Shown here piece after piece: positions 1-12,339 of a DNA stretch of 27,665 nt. The translations under genes and the position numbers were made by a program. This DNA comes from Spirogloea muscicola (taxonomy: Eukaryota > Streptophyta > Zygnematophyceae > Spirogloeales > Spirogloeaceae): positions 308,125-335,789 of the forward strand of contig WELB01000040.1 in NCBI GenBank assembly GCA_009602725.1. The letters run 5' to 3'. The first letter of the stretch is position 1. Each line of letters begins with the position of its first letter. The notes under the pieces are model-generated. The model saw only the letters and a program-made list of their open reading frames with translations, made no database searches and was not told the origin of the DNA.

Positions 1-880
1 TTGCTATGTCCTGCATCAAGCATCGCTTGGTGCCTGGCTGGTCAACTGGAAGGATGATACTAGGCGAACCATATGATGATCACGAATATAAGCAGCCGTC
101 ACAAGCTCTAATTGCAGCAGTCAGTTTAGGTGCTGCTTTGCTCAATTGCATGTAGTCTTGCCAAGATTGCTAAGACGAGCCCTTTATAAGGAGATCTGTC
201 AATTGCAGCTGAGCACTGACCTGGAAAAGGGCCAAGTTACGACGGGCCTCCAGCAGCTGCTCTGCCTCCCTATCAAGAAACAGGGGTGCCGATGACTCAC
301 TGTCCCGAGAACAGTAGGCCATAGAGAGCGAGAAGAGAATCTCTGTAGCTCGCAATGTCTGCTCCAGGACTCTGTCAACAGCCTGAACAGGGACGAACAA
401 CCTGTAAGCCAGAGCAGTCACTGCCCATGCACCCTCCCTATGACTCCTTGCTTCCTCCACCTTTGCCGAATGAAGTTGCCAGGCGAGGAGCCCTGAGCAG
501 GTTAAGAGAAATCGGAGTTTACAAGTCAAAGGTTCCATTGTTTTGATTGGGCATGGCAGCTACCTATGCTACTTGAAGGGGCACATGCAGACACCAACCT
601 TGTAGAAAGGACGGGATGTGAAGTAGCCGCTCCAGTAGTCCTGCACCCTGTCTGAATACGTGAAGAAATCCCCTGACAGAGAAGGAAACCCGGCAACTGC
701 AGTCTTCCTATGAAGGTGTTCAGGTGCATGAGCGACTGCAACGCCGTTGTCAGCAGCATTTACATCGGCCACATCTCCAAGAACTTGAAGCTTGTGTGAT
801 GCTTTGGCCCGCACGCTTGTGAAGTAATCTTCCAGAGTCCCAAATTGCGCCTCCACATTCCAATCTGACCTCACGTTCAT
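1..880 (-). CDS. Class II alpha-mannosidase (Golgi ManII-like, GH38), partial
   Basis: Golgi ManII trims mannose from N-glycans in the Golgi lumen. The minus strand encodes two linked pieces. The first (880 down to 599) holds FGTLEDYF, then LSGDFFTYSDR and YWSGYFTSRPFYK, a hallmark block of GH38 ManII. The second exon (382-221, 54 codons) starts AVDRVLEQTLRATEILF and ends ARRNLALFQ, as in the family just before its conserved HHD motif. Donor at 598-597 and acceptor before 382 agree in phase 0; a donor GTCAGT follows at 220. The first piece is open throughout, but about 35 residues between the FGTLEDYF and LSGDFF blocks may be an in-frame intron. The HHD exon is not visible before the left edge. 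The N-terminal half is also not seen: only 560 bp separate this piece from the next gene. It is either a truncated or pseudogene copy, or an assembly edge. Family call is firm; gene integrity is doubtful. Confidence 0.82.
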
Positions 881-882
881 GT

Positions 883-1438
<556 letters not shown>

Positions 1439-4400
1439 ATGGACGTGGTCCTGCAGCTGGGTACACACGACGACGCCCACCGGCTGAAGCTCTACGCCAC
1501 CTCCGGCCGCCTGCAGGTGCATGGATGCTGTCACTCACCTAAACCCCAAACCGCAAGGGTCCTCGGCTCTAGGCCTAAGCCCTTACGGTCAGGGTTCAAG
1601 GCCTACCGCCGTCTCCACTACTGCTGCCTGGTGCCACTGAAGCTGGCGGCCTCGCTGAATCACGCATAATGAATTGCGCTTGATTGGTGCTTGCAGGAGC
1701 TCCCGGGCGGCCGGGCACTAGGGTGCGATGCCGCCGAGGTCGGGCCGCCGCCTCCGGCGGGTCGCCGGTGTGGCCTCGTGCTCTTCCGTGGCTGCAAGGC
1801 GTCCCGCCAAGACCTCCTGCGGCTCGTGCGGAGCACGTTCCTGTCAAGGTGTGGCTCACAGTCCATTCCACCGAACCCTTGAGCCTAGATCTCTTACCCA
1901 TACGCCTCACCAAATGCATTGAGTGCCACTTGCAGCCGCAGGGCCTCTTGAAAGGCAGAAATCACCTCTGCTTAACTTAGCTAATAGAATGCCTTGAAGC
2001 TGTCGTTATACGCCTTGGTTGTGACATGGTCGGATGGAGATGCAGTAATTGTGGATGGGGGGAAGGATGAATATGTGCTCCTGTGTTAGACCATAACCTG
2101 CATTTTGTACCTACAAGATAGACGGGCTTAGCCGGAGTGCGATTGACATCAAGACCTCTCCTTTAAAAGCAGCCACGGCAGGCACACCTTTAATTACAAA
2201 CTTGGACAGTCACTCGCAGCTGAGATCTTGTGTTGACTAGCCCGATAGTCAAGAGGGAGCTTACGAGCTACCTGGCCTTGCAGGGGCTTAGGCTTTACTG
2301 ATTCAGGTGCAGACTGTAGGACGCACTTAATCTAGGTTCCACTGATGCATGACATCTTGCCAACGGACTCAGATTAAGCTCCAAGACTTACAAAGTAGAA
2401 GGTCTTGGTCTTGCAAGTCGACCACTCCGCTGCATACTCGCTGGCATGTATTTGTGGGCCTGGTAATCGTATATTGTGCATTTTGCCTTAGGTACATTGT
2501 TCGCATCTACTGGTGCGACCACGAGGCCCCCAGCAGGGCGGCGCTACTGCGGCACCTGCCAATGCTGCTGGCGAGCGGGCTGCCTGACGCCATCGTGTCA
2601 CAGGCGACCACTGGCCAAGAAGGTCAGGAGGGCGGGGCCATCTCAGGTCAGACGGCGCCCAAGGACAGCGTTGGTGATATGCGTGCAGTGACAAGTCAGG
2701 AGGCCAACGGTCGCGCCGTGGCATTGGCCATGGATCACGTGGCTCTGGAGGACGACGGTAGGTGGCGAGTGACAGGAAGCCCGACCGCCGACGGCCCCAA
2801 GGAGGACACTCAGGTATCGGTCCGTTGGCAGCACTTGGGCAGCACCTGGCAGGGGCCTGAGAAGCCAGGGGCGCTCGGATTGCCTGCTGGCTCTGCGACT
2901 GCCCAACAAAAGCTGGGTGCTCTCGCTGGCATGGCCGTCAGCAGCCCCAGCCCTGTTGCGGGATGTCTTGGTGCTGGCAGGGGGGACAGAAGCAGGCATT
3001 CTTGGCGGAGCATCGCTCGGCTTTCTCACGAGGCCCTTGCAGCAAGGCAAGCAAATAAGAAGAGCAGAGAGCTCCAGTTGAGCCAATCGCTCAAGGCCAG
3101 CAGAGATCAAGATGCACACTCAACAATTAGTGGCAGTGCTGAAGAAATCAGCAAATTATCAACATTAGCAGAGCCGAGGAATGAGGAGAATGGGGAGCAC
3201 GTAAGCGAAAGCTTGGCTCCGGCACTGCCCGGCCAGCACAGGGGCGTGCTGCGACTGCAGACTTTCCCTAGGGAGCTTGCAGAGGCTCTCATTGACGACG
3301 TAAACGGCTTTGCGGAGTGCTGCCCAAAGACTTTCTCGCACACACTCAACATCGTCGTATTACAAGATGAGAGTGGGGCCGGAGAAAGGTGGAAGTACTC
3401 GATCACTCCAGCAGGCGATATGTATCTGACACCAAGCTGGCAGGAAGGGCGAGCTGCGAATTGCGCATCGCGGGCCGTTCTGAAGCTGGAAGAGGTGTTT
3501 GCAGTGACAGCTGTCATTCCCCATCGCACCATGAGAGGTGCCACCTTCTGATGCCCTCATTAACAGGTCTCACACTCACCTATGAATCTAAGCATGGGGG
3601 TGGCTTTTTCCTTGTGGTATCTACTTGGCTTGTGCATGCTTGCTATAATGCTGTTCTCGTCAGTTTGCAGCATGCTACAAAGGTGGACTGACAGCCGACA
3701 ATTGACTTTCCGTACAGCAATTATCTTGACTCTATGTTTGCAGCTATTGATGTGGGCGCTGCGCCGGGCGCTTGGACCCAGTATCTAAGCACAAGAATTG
3801 GGCGAGTGGCAGCGGTGGACCCCGGACAGCTTTGCGTTGAAGCTCTGCAACCAAATGTGCATCACATTGCCAAGAAGGTCATCCACCAAGCATAAGCTGT
3901 ACCTTTGCACTTTCAAAATTCTGGTTCTTATCATTCTCTGAGCACTGATCCATCCAGGCTGTCATGCTGAGCCACTGACTTGTCCGTCCGAGTCTGCGAG
4001 TTGATGTCCTCCGCGGCATGGTGAAGGTAGAAGATGCGATCAACGACCTGGCGGTGTGGCGAGGAGAGTGCAAGATTGACATGCTTGTCTGCGACGTGAA
4101 CAAGCACCCGGCAGAAGCAGCGCGAATGCTGGCCCCGCTCCTTCCAAGCCTTGCCAGCGGAGGACTCCTTGTCATGTCACTTAAGTTCCATGGAAAGGGA
4201 AAGTGAGTGCGAGTGTCTGCTTTGCGTGGATGTGCCACTAGCTTTGTTGTAAGGATGGAAAAAGCAGTTGCCAAGGATAAATGCTTGGCTGCTGACGTTG
4301 TGGCAGACAGGTGCAGCAGCAAGGTCAGCGTCTGCTTCTTGTAATAGTGGACCAATTTACGCTGCTGAGCTTCAAGACATGCAACATAAGAGGCATCTGC

Positions 4401-4602
4401 TGTCAATGTCCGTCAGCATTTGCCATCCACGGCTCACCACCAGATACTTATCATCATCACAGTCTTTATGCTGTCCAGGACCAAGTGGCTGCAGGTTGAG
4501 GAGATTCTGCAGGTCTTTGGCGACGCCATTGTCCACGGTGACTGCCTATGGCTGCTGGCAAACAGCATCTACGAGAGAACGTTCATCGCCATCAAAAGAT
4601 GA
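1439..4602 (+). CDS. RlmM-like / FtsJ-type 2'-O-ribose methyltransferase
   Basis: SAM-dependent enzyme of the RlmM/FtsJ fold, which in bacteria 2'-O-methylates a cytidine of 23S rRNA; the algal substrate is unknown. Six exons with matching phases: 1439-1516, 1697-1848, 2492-3537, 3744-3877, 4027-4202, 4479-4602 (569 aa). The start ATG lies in a strong GGCCATGGAC context. The catalytic tetrad is visible: K408 in SRAVLKLEE, D493 in MLVCDVNKHP, K523 in VMSLKFHGK, E561 in SIYERTF. The SAM-binding loop DVGAAPGAWTQYL is at 428-440. SRAVLKLEEVF and the order of motifs fit bacterial RlmM better than RrmJ. Residues about 100-320 are low-complexity, perhaps a disordered insert. The first 75 residues do not clearly match a THUMP domain. 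An open frame beginning at 2349 would add a hydrophobic stretch, but a good TTTTGCCTTAG acceptor at 2491 and the phase fit argue that part is intron. Organelle targeting is not evident. Confidence 0.85.
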
Positions 4603-4639
4603 GCAGTGCTTGCCATCGTCTCACGACATGGACGTGCTG

Positions 4640-5190
4640 TGACATCATTGGAAGTCAAACTTCTGAGGGGAGCGGCAGAGCGGTGACTTGAGCCCAGCTG
4701 CCCAGGTACGCCACGCTGCATGCGCAGAAAAGCAGACGACAGCCCTGGCCACTGCTTTTGATGGTCAAGTCGCCCGTCGCAGAACAGCCAGTGATGCAAG
4801 GCAGGCCTGGTGGTAGATGAGCGCTGCCAGTGTGATGCTCGTGGCAAAAGTTGCAGTGGCCCCCTTTACTAAATTACAGGACATGCAGCTGGCACTCGCA
4901 GTCCTCATCAGAGTCCACAGAACCTCGTTCAGGCTATCCTTTTCTCTCCAGGGGCGCTGGCAGTGTAACCGGTGTTTCATACAATTGTTATGGCGTTGCA
5001 GCCCTCATCCACTACCAGACCATCATTTCTCACAAGCTGCTATGCAACAGGCGCCTCTGTCCATCAGCTGCAGTGGCCAGGGCTGTCGACCGCTTGCCTC
5101 CGCTTGTGGGGCAGCTCACATGGGCAGCGGAGACACAGTGCCGCTCCTATGTTCCAGCTTTTATCCTACATAACTGTCGGGCTTCGACAT
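4640..5190. repeat. Foldback (inverted repeat) with coding-like arms
   Basis: The reverse complement of about 4640-4835 resembles 4995-5180. Shared blocks include CAGTGGCCAGGGCTGTCG near 4739-4760 (inverted) and 5071-5090 (direct). Both arms translate to related peptides: AALIYHQ and PSKAVARAV on the minus strand, AALIHYQ and PSAAVARAV on the plus strand. The similarity at amino-acid level suggests that an exon was duplicated in inverted orientation. The source protein was not recognised. Confidence 0.55.
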
Positions 5191-5199
5191 AGGCGGTAG

Positions 5200-6290
5200 T
5201 GGAAGTGAAATCAGCTCGCTGCAGGTGCACTCCAGGTAATCCTCTGCTTGACTTCCACCTTACTGCTGGCAGAACACTCAGACTTGGCAAAGCGAGCAGT
5301 CTCCTCGTTGGGCACCTTGCACACTGCCAACCTACGCCGTCGGGATTGATACAGGGCCAAGGTGGACAAGGTGGCCCTTGAAGTCAATACTGCAGATTTT
5401 CCTGGATGACCCCTTGCAAGGGCAAGCCGAATTGCAGCCGGCGTCCTTCTGAAAGGTGGTGGCGGCATGGCTGATGGCGCTCCCTTACATATGCTGCTTC
5501 GTGGACGCTGAACGAGACCTCCCGGACGGCCATCCCCCGCCTCCTCAGCCTCCCTCCACCGTGTCTCCTTGGCGTGATGCAGAGCGAGTGTGGAGGACCG
5601 AATCGATGGAACTGGCGGCTCACATTCTCTACGCGCACATGGAGGAAAGAGGAGGGCTGCTCATGACATCCTCAAGGCTGCTATGTTCCGCATCGTCCAG
5701 GAGAGCAGGTACTGGGTTGCTATGATAAACCCATCACTTATGCTGGGCCGAAGGACCCCATACAAGGCATGTCGAGCTGGTCCCCGTCATGCCTGGCCGG
5801 GGGTCCAGCATCGTTGTGGATACCATGGACGATTATGACCACACCAACCTGGTCCTCTCGGCCTTGAAGGGCAGGGCACATTGTCACCAACGCCGCCTGC
5901 ACTGAAGATCTCAACCACAATCATGCCGACCATCGAGTTGATGATGACTTTGTCCTCAACGCAGTAGAGGTTCACGGCGTTTGAGGCTGGCTGGCTTGAC
6001 CTCCTGCAGCCACTTGCGCAACGAGCGGTGTCTTGACAGCAAGGCCAGCGCGGGATCAGCCAGATACTTATTCCGCGGGCTCTCGCGCTCTTTGACGTTG
6101 CATGCATCTCTCCTCTGTTCTGTAGCAATTTCTGGCATTTGCCTTGCATCTGCGCACTGGCCATTGAGTATGGAGAGTTCAACAGGAACTCTCTTCATGC
6201 TAGCTCGTATGGTCTAGCTCTAGGCGGTGGTCCCATCCTCGTCCCAACAAAGGTGGTGCACCAACAGCGGTGCCATCCTTTGCATGACAT
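5200..6290. other. No confident gene; scattered coding-like frames
   Basis: Several open frames look protein-like but could not be joined or named. On the plus strand, 5775-5880 reads ELVPVMPGRGSSIVVDTMDD and onward, and about 5665-5765 contains AAMFRIVQES. On the minus strand, 6050-5885 contains ALALLSRHRSLRKWLQEV and DKVIINSMVGMIVVEIF. The two strands compete for the same bases, so at most one set can be real. I cannot decide which from the sequence alone. Confidence 0.25.
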
Positions 6291-6292
6291 CA

Positions 6293-7390
6293 TGGTATCA
6301 GAGGCCTAATCCAAGGGACTGAGAGATTTGAAGGACAGGATTGGTGAATTTGGAGAATCAAGGTCGAAGCTACATTACGAGCTCATGGTGTCTGGAGCAT
6401 TGTTTCAGGAGCGGGCAGGACCTGATGCGGCAGTCAATGCCAGTCAGGAGTGGGAGGAGAAAAAGCAGTTGTGTATCCTATTCTGATGAACAGCTTAGAT
6501 CACCATCACCTGACACAGGTTGTACCATCAGCTGGCGTGGCGGAAGCTTGGAAGAACTTAGTGGCGTATTGCGAGCCCGCTGGCGCTCAGAAATTGCTGC
6601 AGTTGCAACAGAAGTTGATCAATCTGAAGATGGACGAAGGCACGAGTTGGCAGACCGTCTTATCAAGCGAGTCGTTGATGAACTTGAGGCATTGGAGACA
6701 AATGGAGACCTAGAAAATTTCAGGTTATGTTAAACAGTCAGCAGAGAAAGCGGCGTTTGATACTAAAAAATCGGCTGTACAGACCAGCCCAAAGCACACA
6801 GGTGTTCATGAAGTCTGAATGACGTGCGTAGGTTTGACACAGTCATCACATTTCTTGGTTGCATGGACGGGGTCATGAGAACCTTGGAGATTGTACCTGC
6901 CAAGCTCATCCAGGAGGAGACTAGGTTTTGGAACAAGGAGCCAAAGAGCCAGGCCAAGGAATTGGCATTGATCGGACAGACTCATAAAACCACTGGTGGC
7001 AGGCCAGATACTCAAGAGCAGGAAAGGCGACAGGTAGTCTTTTAGGGATCCAGGGACTTGTGCAATTGCTGCAGACAGCCCGGGCACTGGAAGGCCCGGG
7101 ATTGGAAGGCCCAGTGCCCAGCGCTGAAAGCAGTAGTTGCACAAGTTCCTGGAACCCCGAAACACCACCTGTAGCCTTCCTTGCTCTTGAGTATTTGGCC
7201 TGCCACCAATGGTTCTATGAGTCTGTCCGATCAATGCCAACTCCTTGGCCTGGCTCTCTGGCTCCTTGTTCCGAAACCTGGTCTCCAGGATGAGCTTGGC
7301 ACGTACAAACCAAGGTTCTCATGTCCCCGTCCTTGCAACCAAGAAATGTGATGACCGTGTCAAACCTACGCACGTCCCTCAGACTGTTCA
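6293..7390 (+). mobile_element. Ty1/copia-type LTR retrotransposon remnant (gag region)
   Basis: Fossil of a Ty1/copia-like element. At 6293 the sequence TGGTATCAGAG matches the initiator tRNA-Met primer binding site used by most copia elements. Downstream, 6450-6720 encodes copia gag features (AEAWKNL, a KLINLKMDEG block, VVDELEALE). At 6810-6870 comes the RRFDTVITFLG block, and at 7050-7110 a zinc-knuckle-like CCRQPGHWK. The part from about 6801 to 7095 is present again as an inverted copy at about 7100-7390, roughly nine bases in ten matching by eye. Protease, integrase, reverse transcriptase and clear LTR pairs were not found, so only the 5' internal part survives. The element is broken, with multiple disruptions. 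The inverted duplication is younger than the insertion. Confidence 0.78.
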
Positions 7391-8055
7391 ACAATGTTGC
7401 CGTGCCCTGGTTGCTGCTGGGGCTATCCACGGAGCAACTTCTCTCCAGCTGCTAGATAACATGACTTGCGGCTGTTACTTGGGCTTATGGGGTGGCCATA
7501 CAGAAGAGCAATCTGCTTCATTGAGTACTTTGCGCTATCCCGCTCTCTTATCCTTGTTCATTTGTTTGAGCACTCCTATAGTCCTAGTTCTTGATTGCCA
7601 GTATTCTGCTGCCCAGTCATAACCAGCGGGGGACAAGTATCGCACCATGACGATACCTGAGCTCAAGGACAGCAGGAGTGAACTCTCCAACGGCCTATAG
7701 TGGATTATGAACACCTTCGTCGTCCTGGAACGACTTCAAACGCATCAAGCTGCAGACCTGGAAGTTCCAAATCCGCCACCACATCGTCACAGGGCAAAAG
7801 CTGCGCATCCAACTCTTACACATGGGCCGCCAATGTGGGCTTGGCCTTGGTTCCCTCCTCGGGATCGACGAGTTGCTGTTTGGATGATGGGTTGGGCTCT
7901 TCGCTAGACCAGGTTGGAGGCTTCGTCACTGGCATCACCGAGGACTTTGGCCGCCTGAGGCCCATAATATTCAAAATGTGGTCTCATTGGAGAAGGCTTC
8001 GCTATTGTGTGGGTGATGCCGCTTAGGTCAGAGGAAGGCGTACCAAGCTCGAGCA
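7391..8055. other. Intergenic stretch, no gene recognised
   Basis: It follows the copia remnant. Open frames on both strands (for example 7700-8026 plus, 8176-7904 minus) show no recognisable motif and no supporting splice structure. Part could be the far flank or LTR of the copia fossil, but no second LTR was found to confirm this. Confidence 0.3.
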
Positions 8056-8059
8056 GGAA

Positions 8060-8300
8060 AGCGGCCGCAGGGAGGCGGTGCAGGGAGACTCCCTCTCGGC
8101 ACTGTCTGAGCCCTGCTTTGCACACTGCTCGCTGAGCCAGCCACTGCTGTCGCTGACAGGCGGTCCTCAGGCGCATGTTGAGCTATGAGCTCGTTGAGTG
8201 CTTCAGCGCTTTTCTGGCCCCTTCAACATTTGTTCATTCCTTCGTCTGGGATGGCCAATCACAGCCATCGCCTTATACTGGAAGAGTACTTCTCTATGAA
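8060..8300 (+). repeat. Dispersed tail + R repeat pair upstream of uL4m
   Basis: Two parts of the 20-27 kb repeat cluster occur here in the same order. First, 8066-8172 reads VQGDSLSAL and, a little further on, ADRRSSGAC-stop, matching the spacing of the coding-like tail. Then 8207-8295 is an R copy, with CTTTTCTGGCCCCTTC, GGCCAATCACAGCCATCGCC and GGAAGAGT in order. The closest relatives are the minus-strand copies at 25.86-26.03 kb. The pair ends about 110 bp before the first uL4m ATG and may therefore lie in that gene's promoter. Confidence 0.6.
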
Positions 8301-8411
8301 GAGGACCGTCTCTAAATCTGTGGCATGACGAGTTCAACATCTTGGCGGACATGGTCATGCAGCGGAGCTCGGCAACGTTCCTGACGCCCACGTGAGCCTG
8401 ATCGCGCAGCC

Positions 8412-11472
<3,061 letters not shown>

Positions 11473-11559
11473 AGCATGTAGTGTTGCTTCCAGTGCAACG
11501 CTTCCCATGGTCTTAGGCAGGAAGCCTTCCCCCACCGCTTGTATACGAGAATCCTATGC

Positions 11560-11564
11560 TGTAA
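11560..11564 (+). terminator. Possible poly(A) signal TGTAA of uL4m
   Basis: TGTAA is the usual polyadenylation signal in chlorophyte algae. This copy lies 88 bases after the uL4m stop, at a plausible distance. The motif is only five bases long and could occur by chance. Confidence 0.35.
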
Positions 11565-11984
11565 CAGGGTCAGAGTTGTGTCTACCTAGGACCAAGCTCA
11601 AGCAATGTGATCCAAACAGCACAGGTGGTGCTCTTTCCTTAGTTGCAGAGGATTCTGCCCCATTTTATTGTTTTCGCGCCTTGGATAAGTGACACTTACT
11701 GTTGCCTGTCATCTTAGCACCCGCTTTGTGAGCCACTTGATACTGCACTGGACGGCTGCAAAGGCAGACAGTGCAGTCGCCTCTTTGGCAGAGAAGAGGG
11801 CCTGCAAAGGCCTGCAGCAAAGGCAGCATTAGTTGATGTCAGAGATCTATCATTGAGGCCAATCATGAAGAACTTGGCCAGCACTCTAGAGCACGTACCT
11901 TGTACAGAAAGGCCGACCCTCCAACAGTACTTGCAGCACCCTTTCAGAGACTCGTGCTTACTGCCTCATGCTGACTGGTGGTTA

Positions 11985-12075
11985 CTGAGCGGGTCGGCTT
12001 AGCAGCAGGTGACGTACATCTGTCAACGTGCTTGCCTTCATAATTCACTCAGGCCCTCCATCGCTCACTACACAC
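11985..12075 (+). repeat. Repeat A fragment in the uL4m-FBN6 intergenic space
   Basis: From GGTTACTGAGCGGGTCGG through CATCTGTCAACGTGCTTGCC to CAGGCCCTCCATCGCTCA this matches the A copies at 17.2 and 22.1 kb, in opposite orientation. One frame reads VTERVGLAAGDVHLSTCLP, with mostly synonymous differences from A1 and A2. Confidence 0.68.
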
Positions 12076-12339
12076 GTCGTTCCCGAAGACCTGCTTATTT
12101 CTGCAGCTCCGCAAAGTGTGAATGCACTCCAAGTTACTTCTGTATGCACTCGGCTGGCTTTCACGACCGCCCCTTAATATCCGCAGCCGTGTTCTCGTTT
12201 TCCTACAGTATCTGCAGCAGAAGCTCGTTGACTCCCAGTTCTTTAGAGCCCGCAGCAGTTTAGGATGCGCTCAGGAGCCGCGTCGCAGCGTGGGCAGGCT
12301 GACTGAGACAGCTGTTAGGGGCCTGCTTGGCCTGCAGCC

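Larger units (their letters stand above)
11473..12339. other. Intergenic, uL4m 3' flank to FBN6 5' flank
   Basis: No gene was supported here. It contains the presumed uL4m 3' UTR, a short fragment of repeat A at 11985-12075, and the FBN6 upstream region. An open frame at 11399-11692 is a shadow of the last uL4m exon. Confidence 0.6.

Noticed and set aside
2349-2491. Extension of the methyltransferase exon back to an ATG at 2349 with a hydrophobic segment
   Set aside because: A good acceptor at 2490-2491 joins in phase to the exon ending at 1848, and a better Kozak ATG exists at 1439.
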